A model generated the notes under the pieces. That model worked only from the letters and a program-made list of their open reading frames with translations, was not told the DNA's origin and made no database searches. This document shows, piece after piece, positions 1-6,808 of a stretch of 18,692 bases of DNA (position 1 is its first letter; every line of letters starts with the position of its first letter). This DNA comes from JAGWRA01 sp035534615 (GTDB lineage Bacteria; Acidobacteriota; Vicinamibacteria; Vicinamibacterales; CAVVIG01), in the NCBI GenBank assembly GCA_035534615.1, contig DATLRO010000067.1, positions 1 through 18,692 on the forward strand. The letters are read 5' to 3'. Both the position numbers and the translations under genes were made by a program.

Positions 1-981
1 CTGCCGCGCCACCAGGTGACCGTGCTGCTGCTCGGCCACGAACACGAACGGCTGCCCGTTGATGCGCGTGATCGACAGCACCGGCACCACCAGCCCGGTC
101 GTCGTCCGCCAGACGATCCGCGCGCGCACGTACTGCGCCGAGCGCAACGCGCTCGAGCCGGCCAACCGCCCCTTCACCAGCACCGTCTGCGTGTCGGCCG
201 AAACCGTCGGCGAAATGAAGAAGATCTTCGTGCGCGCCAGGACGGCGTCCGTCGGCCCCAGCAGCTCGATCGCCAACCCGGGCCGCAGATCGCCGATTCG
301 ATCCAGCGGCACCTGGACATAGACCTCCATGTCCTGATTGCGATTGACGGTCGTCAGCACCGTGTCGGTGGTGACGTGCATGCCGACACGGACCGGAATG
401 TCACCGACGATGCCGTCGGTCGGGGCGAGCACCTGATAGTACTGCAGCGTCACCCGGCTCTGGTGCAGGTTGGCCCCCAGCGCGCCCAGCTGCGCCCGCG
501 CGGTCTCGTAGGTCGTCTGTGCCTGCTCGAAGTCCTGCTGGCTGATCGCACCGGCCGCCAGCAGCGTCCGCGAACGCTCGAGCTCCTGCTTCGCATACGC
601 GACCGTCGCCTGCTGGGCCGCCAGGTTCGCGTGCTGGCTCGACACCACGGCGCGTTGAAAGCGCGGATCAATCTGAAAAAGCGGCGCGCCGGGCCGCACT
701 CGCTGACCGGACCTGACGAGAATCCGGGTGACCTGCCCCGCCACCTCCGGCTGGATGCTCGTCGTGGACATCGACTGGAGCGTCGCCACGTACTCCGACG
801 CGTCCTCGAGCGGCACCGGCGTCAACGTGCTGAGCTTCACCAGCGCCGGCGGCGGTCCCTGCGGCGCCCGTGCCGCCGGCGGCGTACCGCCGCCGCACGC
901 CGCCAGGGCGACCAGCGCCAGCCCAAGCCCGGCCATGCGCCCGCGCAGCCCTCCCGGGCGCGGTACGTCCGCGGAACTCAT
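1..981 (-). CDS. RND efflux periplasmic adaptor lipoprotein, partial at its 3' end
   Basis: Membrane-fusion (HlyD/AcrA/MexA-like) adaptor that would link an inner-membrane RND pump to an outer-membrane channel. The frame is open for 327 codons from the ATG at 981 and runs off the left edge, so the C-terminal part and presumably the pump gene lie outside. A signal peptide with lipobox LAAC puts the lipidated Cys at residue 29 (a second Met at 16 could also start it). Next come a lipoyl half-motif around residues 64-104 (PEVAGQVTRILVRSGQRV), an Ala/Gln-rich helical hairpin around 110-165 (ISQQDFEQAQTTYE), the returning lipoyl half (APTDGIVGDIPVRVG) and a beta-barrel region (PLDRIGDLRPGLAIEL). 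This order is typical of the family. The substrate cannot be read from the sequence. No adjacent TetR-type regulator is present on the visible side. Confidence 0.9.
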   Translation of the reverse strand, partial: MSSADVPRPGGLRGRMAGLGLALVALAACGGGTPPAARAPQGPPPALVKLSTLTPVPLEDASEYVATLQSMSTTSIQPEVAGQVTRILVRSGQRVRPGAPLFQIDPRFQRAVVSSQHANLAAQQATVAYAKQELERSRTLLAAGAISQQDFEQAQTTYETARAQLGALGANLHQSRVTLQYYQVLAPTDGIVGDIPVRVGMHVTTDTVLTTVNRNQDMEVYVQVPLDRIGDLRPGLAIELLGPTDAVLARTKIFFISPTVSADTQTVLVKGRLAGSSALRSAQYVRARIVWRTTTGLVVPVLSITRINGQPFVFVAEQQHGHLVARQ

Positions 982-1534
982 CAATGCAGATCGCGCGCTG
1001 CGCGGCCCGTGCGCCGGCAGCACGCGCACCCGTTCGTGACAGAAGAACACCAAGAGAATCTCCCGGAAAACGCTGATTCGCTCGTCCAGCGGGGCCCGCT
1101 ACGTCGGGATGTCAGGATGGCCGCGATGCACAGGCGCCGACAGATATCCAAGGCAGGCCAGGCGCGAGCGTACTCCTACACAATGACGCGCACCAGCCGC
1201 CTCCGGTTCCAACCCCACTTGGGAATACGGTGCGACCGGCGCCGGCGTTGCTTCGCGGTGCACACCGATGAGGCGCGCGCACCTCACTGGGCCATCCCTC
1301 TAACTTGGCTGAACTGCCCCTGTCCGGTCAAGCTGGATCGACCGGCGGCGGCGATGAATGCGGAAAAACTCCCGCCCCTGCTGCCGATTCGATACAGACT
1401 CGTCAGATCCCGGCCCGGCTGCTCGCAGGGGCACGTATAATGCGGGCCGTCTCAGGCGCCCTCGACGGCACCCGGCCCGGACGGCCTCCGGCCCCTGCGG
1501 ATCCGACATCGATGCGCCTCTGGAGGCCTGACCC
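982..1534. other. 553-bp divergent intergenic region without a convincing gene
   Basis: The stretch separates the efflux adaptor (-) from ridA (+). Open frames here are short or are extensions of antisense frames, and none shows a recognisable motif or a good ribosome-binding site. The only clear element is a TATAAT hexamer near its right end. The length is unusual for this otherwise compact window, so it may hold regulatory DNA or an eroded gene, but I cannot identify either. Confidence 0.5.
1436..1441 (+). promoter_or_regulatory. Candidate -10 box for ridA
   Basis: A perfect TATAAT lies 93 nt before the ridA ATG. No good -35 hexamer is seen 16-18 bp upstream. If used, it would give an untranslated leader of roughly 85 nt, GC-rich and with short inverted repeats, that ends in a GGAGG ribosome-binding site at 1522-1526. 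Confidence 0.4.
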
Positions 1535-1933
1535 ATGACCGATTCAATCCGCCACCGTTCAGTGACCGCGTCGACCCTGCCGGCGCCCGCCGGTCCGTAC
1601 TCGCCCGGCGTCATCTTCGACCGGCTGATCTTCGTGTCGGGACAGGGCGCCGTGGATCCACACACCGGCCGGCTCGCCGGTCCCGGTGTCGAAGCCCAGA
1701 CCGAGCAGTGCCTCAGGAACATTCAGGCCATTCTCGAAGCGGCCGGCTCGGACCTGCAGCACGTGCTCCGGTGCGGCGTCTTCCTGATCGACATGAAGGA
1801 GTTTCCCCTGATGAACGCGGTCTACAGCCGGATGTTCGGCGATCACCGCCCCGCCCGCACCACCATCCAGGCCGCGGCGCTGCCGGGCGAAGGGATGCGG
1901 GTGGAAATCGACGCGATCGCGTATCGGCCGTAG
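1535..1933 (+). CDS. ridA: RidA family reactive enamine/imine deaminase
   Basis: A 132-residue protein, the normal length for the RidA (YjgF/YER057c/UK114) family. These small trimeric cytosolic proteins hydrolyse 2-aminoacrylate and related enamines or imines made by PLP enzymes. Visible family features are the N-terminal APAGPYSPG segment, FVSGQGAVDP, the MNAVYSRMFG helix, and RPARTTIQAAALP, which carries the conserved Arg that binds the substrate carboxylate. These are followed by the MRVEIDAIA strand. The ATG at 1535 is chosen because a GGAGG lies 8 nt upstream. It appears monocistronic: a 7-bp tandem repeat begins within its stop codon and the next gene has its own promoter-like sequence. 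Archetypal RidA is likely but other Rid subfamilies cannot be excluded. Confidence 0.92.
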   Translation: MTDSIRHRSVTASTLPAPAGPYSPGVIFDRLIFVSGQGAVDPHTGRLAGPGVEAQTEQCLRNIQAILEAAGSDLQHVLRCGVFLIDMKEFPLMNAVYSRMFGDHRPARTTIQAAALPGEGMRVEIDAIAYRP

Positions 1934-1981
1934 CTCAGGGCTCGGGGCTCGGTGCTCAGTGCTCAGGGCTCAGTGCTCGGG
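1933..1981. repeat. 7-bp tandem repeat, seven copies of GCTCRGK
   Basis: Seven head-to-tail heptamers: GCTCAGG, GCTCGGG, GCTCGGT, GCTCAGT, GCTCAGG, GCTCAGT, GCTCGGG. The first base is the last base of the ridA TAG stop. The tract ends 9 bp before the TTGACG box of the next gene. A related tract of five units sits inside metH (15018-15052), so this is a dispersed repeat type and not a one-off. Confidence 0.9.
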
Positions 1982-1990
1982 CGCCCGCGC

Positions 1991-2019
1991 TTGACGCTCC
2001 CGGGGCCCGGGGCTATCGT
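1991..2019 (+). promoter_or_regulatory. Promoter of the sulfurtransferase gene, probably leaderless
   Basis: TTGACG at 1991-1996 and TATCGT at 2014-2019 are separated by 17 bp. Transcription would start about 7 nt downstream, at the GTG (2025) or ATG (2028) of the gene. No Shine-Dalgarno-like sequence lies before the start. Confidence 0.55.
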
Positions 2020-2027
2020 GACGCGTG

Positions 2028-2912
2028 ATGTTCACGACTCTCGTCAGCCCATCCATCGTCGCCGATCATCTGGGCGACGACCGCTGGGTCCTCGTCGACT
2101 GCCGCTTCGACCTGCAGAATCCCGACGCCGGCGAGCAGCTCTATCGCGACGCGCACGTGCCGGGTGCGGTCTATGCCCACCTCGATCGCGATCTCTCCGG
2201 TCCCCGCACCGGGGCGAACGGCCGCCACCCGCTGCCGTCGCCCGAGGCGCTCGCCGACACGCTCAGCGGCTGGGGCATCGAGCCGGGCGTGCAGGTGGTG
2301 GTCTACGATCAGAACACCGGCATGTTCGCCGGCCGCCTCTGGTGGCTGCTGCGCGCGTCCGGACACGAGGCCGTGGCCATGCTCGATGGCGGATTCGCCG
2401 GGTGGCAGGCAGAGGGCCGCCCGACCCGCGCAGGCGTGGAGCGGAGAACGCCGCGGCCGTATCGCGGGGCGCTGGCCCGCGAGCGCTGGCTGAGCGCGAC
2501 CGAAGTCATCGAGCGGCTGGGGGACAGCCGCCACGTCCTGATCGACGCCCGCGCGCCCGAGCGCTATCAGGGACTGACCGAGCCGATCGACGCGGCGGCG
2601 GGCCACATCCCGGGCGCGGTCAATCATCACTACAGCGACAACCTCGGCCCCGACGGGCGGTTTCGCAGCCCGGACGAGCTGCGCGCGCTCTTCGCGGACG
2701 TGGTCGGCGTCGCGACGCCCGACCGCCTGATTGCCTACTGCGGCTCCGGCGTCAGCGCCTGCCACAATATCCTGGCGCTGGAGCTGGCCGGCTATCGCGG
2801 CGTGCGGCTCTATGCCGGCTCCTGGAGCGAGTGGTCCAGCGATCCGGACCGGCCGGTCGAGACCGGGCCGGGTGCCGCCGCCGGGCGCCCGGCGCCCCGC
2901 CAGGCGAAGTAG
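2028..2912 (+). CDS. Two-domain sulfurtransferase (rhodanese / 3-mercaptopyruvate sulfurtransferase type)
   Basis: A 294-residue protein with tandem rhodanese domains, the usual size for SseA/TST enzymes that move sulfane sulfur from thiosulfate or 3-mercaptopyruvate to a thiophilic acceptor. The N-terminal domain (about 5-130) has the structural signature YDQNTGMFAGRLWWLL and lacks a catalytic Cys. The C-terminal domain (about 155-275) has the active-site loop CGSGVSA with Cys238 in a YCGSGVSACHN context. CGSGV(T/S)A resembles mercaptopyruvate sulfurtransferases more than the CRKGVTA of thiosulfate-specific enzymes, so MST activity is favoured but not proven. The start could be the ATG at 2028 or the GTG at 2025, and neither has a ribosome-binding site. 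The gene ends 13 bp from a convergent membrane-protein gene. Confidence 0.9.
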   Translation: MFTTLVSPSIVADHLGDDRWVLVDCRFDLQNPDAGEQLYRDAHVPGAVYAHLDRDLSGPRTGANGRHPLPSPEALADTLSGWGIEPGVQVVVYDQNTGMFAGRLWWLLRASGHEAVAMLDGGFAGWQAEGRPTRAGVERRTPRPYRGALARERWLSATEVIERLGDSRHVLIDARAPERYQGLTEPIDAAAGHIPGAVNHHYSDNLGPDGRFRSPDELRALFADVVGVATPDRLIAYCGSGVSACHNILALELAGYRGVRLYAGSWSEWSSDPDRPVETGPGAAAGRPAPRQAK

Positions 2913-2925
2913 CCGCGCGGCGCGA

Positions 2926-3345
2926 TCAGATCCAGGTCTGCCGGCGGTACTCGCGGTACGCGTCGCCGAACGCCTGCTCGAGCACCCGATCCTCCCGCCG
3001 CGTCCTCACCCACTGCAGCAGCACGATCACCGCGACGAGCCAGAGCATCCCCAGCCGCCCGGACGCGAGAATCAGGCCGAAGATCCCCAGCGTGCCGAAC
3101 AGATAGACCGGGTGGCGGAAGCGGCGATACAGGCCGCGGGTGACGAGCGCGTGCGCCTGGGGCCCGACGGAGAACGACTGCCCGAGATTCACCCGCGCAA
3201 CCGCCCAGAGGACAAAGGAGACGACGGCGATCGCGGCGCCGGCGATGCGCAGCGGTGTCCGCGGCGCATCGCGGAAGACCACGAAGAACGCCACGAGCCC
3301 GGCGAACACGATGAGGATGGAGACCGCCGTCAGGAACGGTTTCAT
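2926..3345 (-). CDS. Isoprenylcysteine carboxyl methyltransferase-like membrane protein
   Basis: A 139-residue integral membrane protein of the ICMT/phospholipid methyltransferase superfamily, which methylates membrane-associated substrates using SAM; the bacterial substrate is generally unknown. Hydrophobic segments lie near residues 4-24, 34-51, 78-95 and 98-113. The family signatures are GLYRRFRHPVYLFGTLGIFG in the middle and the C-terminal FGDAYREYRRQTW preceded by REDRVLEQA. A longer open frame extends to 3816, but that part is antisense to the PEGA gene and low complexity. The ATG at 3345 gives a proper first transmembrane helix and lies 7 nt downstream of a TATACT box. It is divergent from the PEGA gene and convergent with the sulfurtransferase. 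Confidence 0.85.
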   Translation of the reverse strand: MKPFLTAVSILIVFAGLVAFFVVFRDAPRTPLRIAGAAIAVVSFVLWAVARVNLGQSFSVGPQAHALVTRGLYRRFRHPVYLFGTLGIFGLILASGRLGMLWLVAVIVLLQWVRTRREDRVLEQAFGDAYREYRRQTWI

Positions 3346-3352
3346 GGCGCGA

Positions 3353-3358
3353 AGTATA
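3353..3358 (-). promoter_or_regulatory. -10 box of the ICMT-like gene, probably leaderless
   Basis: TATACT on the minus strand (5 of 6 to consensus) ends 7 nt before the ATG at 3345. No Shine-Dalgarno sequence is present and no strong -35 is seen at 16-18 bp. The geometry predicts that transcription starts at, or within a base or two of, the start codon. Confidence 0.5.
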
Positions 3359-3429
3359 CGCAATGCGCCGCCGGCAATCCACGGCACGCCCGCGCGAGTC
3401 CCCGCCGCGCGGGCCCGAGCGCCTGATGG

Positions 3430-3458
3430 TTCAGATCCGCCGCCGTCCCTGTTACCAT
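3430..3458 (+). promoter_or_regulatory. Promoter of the PEGA-domain gene, probably leaderless
   Basis: TTCAGA at 3430-3435 and TACCAT at 3453-3458 have a 17-bp spacer (each 4 of 6 to consensus). The ATG follows 8 nt after the -10 box, with no ribosome-binding site between them. Confidence 0.45.
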
Positions 3459-3466
3459 CAGTGACT

Positions 3467-4279
3467 ATGCCTCTTCTTGATGAGCCGGACGCGCCACGGC
3501 GATCCGGTCGATGGCCGCTGATTCTCGTCATCACCGTCGTCGTGGTCGCGCTCGGGTATGCCGGGTTCCGGCTGCTCGGCCCGTCCCGCGAAACGGCGGT
3601 CCAGGAGCCGCCGGTCGAGCGCGCGGCCCCCGCGCAGCCGGCCGCACCGGTCGCCGCGGCGCCGGCCCCGGCCCCCGTGCCGGAAGCGGCGCCGAGACGG
3701 CGGGCGCCGCGGCGGCCGGCCCCGAAGCCGGTCCCGGCCGCGCCGGCTCCTGCGCCGGCGCCGACCACCGGGACGCTGACGGTCGACAGCGACGTGCCGG
3801 GCGCGCTCGTGTTCATCGACCGGCGTTACATAGGCAAGGCGCCGATCACGCAGCCCGGCATCGCGGCCGGGAGCCATCGCCTCAACGTGTCGGTCTCCGG
3901 CTACGATCCGTACGCGAACACGATCGACGTGAAGCCGGGCGCGCAGCAGGTCGACGTCCGGTTCAAGGACATCACGCTGCATCAGGCGATTCAGGTCATC
4001 CACAAGCACGCGTTCGGATCCTGCCAGGGGACGCTGCAGGCCACGCCGGACGGCATGCAGTACATCACCACGCACACGCCGGATGCCTTCGACGTGCCGC
4101 TCAGCCGGCTCGAGGTGTTCAAGGTCGACTATCTGAAGAACAACCTGGAGATCAAGGTGCGGGGCGGGCGGACCTACAACTTCACCGAGCAGAAGGGCGG
4201 CCCGAACGTGCTGTTCGTCTTCCACCAGAAGGTGCAGCACGCCATCGACATGCTGAAGAAGGTCGGCAAGCTGAAGTGA
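3467..4279 (+). CDS. Membrane-anchored PEGA-domain protein with uncharacterised C-terminal domain
   Basis: A 270-residue protein. Residues 16-35 form a single transmembrane helix after a short charged N-terminus. Residues about 40-100 are an Ala/Pro/Arg-rich linker (PAPAPVP, APAPAPAP) likely to span the periplasm. Residues about 102-166 match the PEGA domain, a surface beta-domain usually repeated in envelope proteins (start GTLTVDSDVPGALVFIDRRY, end GYDPYANTIDVKPG). The remaining 100 residues contain a conserved-looking beta-rich block (HAFGSCQGTLQATPDGMQYI, FKVDYLKNNLEIKVRGGRTY) that resembles PH/GRAM-like folds in pattern, which is inference. A longer open frame upstream is antisense to the ICMT-like gene and was rejected. 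Function unknown; a role in envelope structure or protein binding is plausible. It ends 13 bp before the convergent IMPDH-family stop. Confidence 0.82.
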   Translation: MPLLDEPDAPRRSGRWPLILVITVVVVALGYAGFRLLGPSRETAVQEPPVERAAPAQPAAPVAAAPAPAPVPEAAPRRRAPRRPAPKPVPAAPAPAPAPTTGTLTVDSDVPGALVFIDRRYIGKAPITQPGIAAGSHRLNVSVSGYDPYANTIDVKPGAQQVDVRFKDITLHQAIQVIHKHAFGSCQGTLQATPDGMQYITTHTPDAFDVPLSRLEVFKVDYLKNNLEIKVRGGRTYNFTEQKGGPNVLFVFHQKVQHAIDMLKKVGKLK

Positions 4280-4292
4280 CCGCCGGGGTTCG

Positions 4293-5834
4293 CTATCGCT
4301 CGTACGATTCCCGCCGCGCGGCGTCCGACAGCACGATCACGTAGCGATCGGGATCGGCCAGGAACAGGCGGCGGAGCTCGTCGAGGCTGCGGGCGCCGCC
4401 GTAGCTGATCGCCGAGCACAGGTGCTTGATCATGTCCTGGACGATCGGCCGGACGGATCCGCGCGCCGGCACGCTGATTTCCATCCCTTCCGCGCCGATC
4501 GCCTGCAGGTCGACCTCGTCCGCCTCTTCGACGTCGAGGCGGTCCTTGATGGCCTCGATCGACGCCATGCCGCGCAGCACCTTGAACGGCACCTTGGCCA
4601 CCTTCTGCGATTCGGGCAGCAGCACCGGTTTCTGCACGATCTCACCCGGCGTCTCCCACGTGCCGGCGAACGCGCTGCCGAGCATGACGGTGTCGCCGCC
4701 GAACAGCAGCGCCATCACCAGGCTGCCGTCGCGCCGCACGCCGCCGTCGGCGATGAGCGGCACCGGGCAGTCGGGCCCCAGGGCGGCCCGGCACCCGGCG
4801 AGCGCCTGCAGCTGCGGCACGCCGAAGCTGGTGTTGAGCCTCGTCGTGCAGCCGCCGCCCGGCCCGATGCCGACCTTGATGCCGTTGGCCCCCCGGTCGC
4901 GCAGGAACCGGGCCCCTTCCGCCGTTCCGACGTTGCCCGCCATCAGCTCGACGTCGCCGAACCGCCGCCGGACCGCCTCGAGCGCGCCGGCCATCACGCC
5001 CGAGTGGCCGTGCGCGATGTCGATCACGAGGAGGTCGACGCCGGCCCGCACGAGTTCGGCCGCCCGCTCCAGATAGTCCCCCGTGGCGCCGATGGCCGCC
5101 CCGACCCGCAGCCGGCCCTGCGCGTCGCGCGTCGCCCAGGGCAGCCGCTTCTGCCGGACGATGTCCTTCGCCGTAATCAGGCCGACCAGCACGCCGCCCT
5201 CGTCCACGAGCGGCAGCTTCTTGATCTTCCGCTCGACCATGATCCGCTCGGCGCGCTCGATGCCGATCGGCGCGGTGTGCACCACGAGGCGGTCGAGCGG
5301 CGTCATCCGCGCCGCCACCGTGGCGGCCGCGCCGCTCACGAAGCGCACGTCGCGCTCGGTCAGCAGCCCGCGCAGCCGGCGCTCGCCGTCGACGACAACG
5401 AGCGTGCCGACGCCGCGGCGCGCCATCAGGGCGGCCGCGTCGGTCAGGCTCTCGGCCGGGCCGATCGTGTACGGATCGGCGATGACGCCGTGCTGGGTCC
5501 GCTTGACGATCTGCACTTCGCGGACCTGCGGTTCGATGTCGCCCGGCCTGAAGCCGCGGTCGATGATCCCGATCCCGCCCTCCTCCGCCTGGACGACCGC
5601 CATCGGCGCACGCGTCACCGTGTCCATGTTGGCCGACACGATCGGCCGCTTCAGCGTCAGGTGCTCGGACAGCCGGCTCGTCAGGTCGATCCGATCGGGA
5701 TCCCGCCGCTCGATCACGCTGAACTGCGGCGCGAGCAGCAGGTCGTCGAACGTGCGCCCGCGCGCCAGCTCGCACAGGCGGGCCAGGCCGGCGGCCCGCC
5801 GCGCGCTGTCGTCCGGAAGGTCTTCTGCCCCCAT
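4293..5834 (-). CDS. IMP dehydrogenase / GMP reductase family protein with CBS domains
   Basis: A 513-residue TIM-barrel protein with the classic IMPDH layout: N-terminal barrel strand (RTFDDLLLAPQFSV, SANMDTVT), a CBS pair around residues 120-235 (YTIGPAESLTDAAALMARRG, KKLPLVDEGGVLVGLITAKD), then the rest of the barrel. The nucleotide site shows VIDIAHGHS, AGNVGTAEGARF, and the catalytic loop GIGPGGGCTTR with Cys329. The phosphate-binding segment reads GSAFAGTWETPGE instead of the usual GSMLAGTEESPGE. The flap where IMPDHs carry the catalytic Arg-Tyr dyad (DRYFQ) reads DRLDVEEADEVDL, so the Tyr is missing. This favours a GMP-reductase-like or GuaB1-type activity over true IMP dehydrogenation. 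The ATG at 5834 follows a strong GGGAGGGAGCGGG purine tract. The ROK kinase gene lies 95 bp upstream on the same strand. Confidence 0.85.
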   Translation of the reverse strand: MGAEDLPDDSARRAAGLARLCELARGRTFDDLLLAPQFSVIERRDPDRIDLTSRLSEHLTLKRPIVSANMDTVTRAPMAVVQAEEGGIGIIDRGFRPGDIEPQVREVQIVKRTQHGVIADPYTIGPAESLTDAAALMARRGVGTLVVVDGERRLRGLLTERDVRFVSGAAATVAARMTPLDRLVVHTAPIGIERAERIMVERKIKKLPLVDEGGVLVGLITAKDIVRQKRLPWATRDAQGRLRVGAAIGATGDYLERAAELVRAGVDLLVIDIAHGHSGVMAGALEAVRRRFGDVELMAGNVGTAEGARFLRDRGANGIKVGIGPGGGCTTRLNTSFGVPQLQALAGCRAALGPDCPVPLIADGGVRRDGSLVMALLFGGDTVMLGSAFAGTWETPGEIVQKPVLLPESQKVAKVPFKVLRGMASIEAIKDRLDVEEADEVDLQAIGAEGMEISVPARGSVRPIVQDMIKHLCSAISYGGARSLDELRRLFLADPDRYVIVLSDAARRESYER

Positions 5835-5929
5835 GGTCCCGCTCCCTCCCGCTCCCTGCTTCGTCCATCAGCGCCGGGCGCCGCGCCCGGCGGAAGCCCC
5901 GCCCCGCCACGTCCCGGACGGTCACCGCC

Positions 5930-6679
5930 TCACGGCCGCCGCGGGTTCCACAGCCGGACGCCGCCGATCAGCCCGTCGGTGTTCGGCACGATCGTGGCAT
6001 CCGCGCCGAGCTTCAACGTGACCTTCTTCGCGTTGCCGCCGCCGATGTACAGGTGGTCGAAGTGGACGAGCGCGCGCAGCGTCTCGATCGCGATCTCCAC
6101 CCGCCGGTTCCATGTCTTCCGGCCGACCTTCTTCAGCGCCTGCTTCCCGAGCTGCTCCTCGTAGGTCTGGCCATGACGGAACGGGTGGTGCGCGATCTCC
6201 AGGTGCGGGGCGACCAGGCCCTGGTCGAACAGCCCGGTGCCAACGCCCGTGCCGAAGGTCACCACCAGCTCCACGCCGCGTCCCCGGATGGCGCCGAACC
6301 CCTGCATCTCCGCGTCGTTGATGACGCGCACCGGCTTGCCCAGCGCGCGGCTCAGCTCGCCGGCCAGATCGACGCCGGCGTACTCCCCGGCCGGCCCGAG
6401 ATTCGGGGCGGTGATCACCCGGCCGTCCCGGACCATGCCGGGAAAGCCGACCGCCACGCACTGGAACGGCGACAGCGGCCTGACCAGATCCGCCAGCTGC
6501 CCCAGCAGCACGTCGGGCGGACAGGGATCCGGCGTCTTCACGCGGACCCGCGGCGAGAGCATCCGGCCCCGCTCGCCGAGCACGCTCGCCTTGAGTCCGG
6601 TGCCGCCGACGTCGATCGCGAGAATGCGCGACCACCGGCCGCCCCGCGGACGGTCGAGCTGGCTGCCTGACCCGGACAT
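5930..6679 (-). CDS. ppgK: ROK-family kinase, polyphosphate-glucokinase-like
   Basis: A 249-residue cytosolic sugar kinase of the ROK/ASKHA fold, which probably phosphorylates glucose using polyphosphate and/or ATP. The phosphate-1 loop is LAIDVGGTGLKASV (about residues 19-32). The catalytic Asp is in RVINDAEMQGFG, the phosphate-2 loop is VVTFGTGVGTGLF, and the sugar-binding segment is HLEIAHHPFRHGQTYEEQLG. HLYIGGGNAKKV and the C-terminal NTDGLIGGVRLW also match this group. The ROK zinc motif CXCGXXGC is absent, as in polyphosphate glucokinases and unlike ROK repressors and glucokinases. The start is fixed by an AAAGGAGG ribosome-binding site just before the ATG. It probably forms an operon with the downstream IMPDH-family gene and is divergent from the TauE gene. 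Phosphate donor preference cannot be read from the sequence. Confidence 0.85.
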   Translation of the reverse strand: MSGSGSQLDRPRGGRWSRILAIDVGGTGLKASVLGERGRMLSPRVRVKTPDPCPPDVLLGQLADLVRPLSPFQCVAVGFPGMVRDGRVITAPNLGPAGEYAGVDLAGELSRALGKPVRVINDAEMQGFGAIRGRGVELVVTFGTGVGTGLFDQGLVAPHLEIAHHPFRHGQTYEEQLGKQALKKVGRKTWNRRVEIAIETLRALVHFDHLYIGGGNAKKVTLKLGADATIVPNTDGLIGGVRLWNPRRP

Positions 6680-6731
6680 CGCCCCTCCTTTGTTCTGCGG
6701 CCGTGCCGGCCGCCTGTCTGGCGTTCCCGCG

Positions 6732-6737
6732 ATTATC
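6732..6737 (-). promoter_or_regulatory. Candidate -10 box for the ROK kinase gene
   Basis: GATAAT on the minus strand (5 of 6) lies about 50 nt upstream of the kinase ATG. It gives a conventional leader with a strong AAAGGAGG. No convincing -35 is visible in the GC-rich sequence upstream. Confidence 0.35.
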
Positions 6738-6808
6738 CCACCGGCGGCGCCGCGGCCGCGGGTCCGCCGATCGGCCGGCAGTCTGATAGGCTAGGCGGCA
6801 CTGATCCG

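Noticed and set aside
16..1440. 474-codon plus-strand open frame
   Set aside because: It is antisense to the efflux adaptor, whose minus-strand translation shows clear lipoyl and hairpin motifs; the plus frame has none.
2926..3816. Long 296-residue form of the ICMT-like protein
   Set aside because: The extra N-terminus is Gly/Ala-rich, antisense to the PEGA gene, and the internal ATG at 3345 starts the first membrane helix next to a -10 box.
4422..6164. 580-codon plus-strand open frame
   Set aside because: Antisense to the IMPDH-family gene and part of the kinase, with shadow-type composition.
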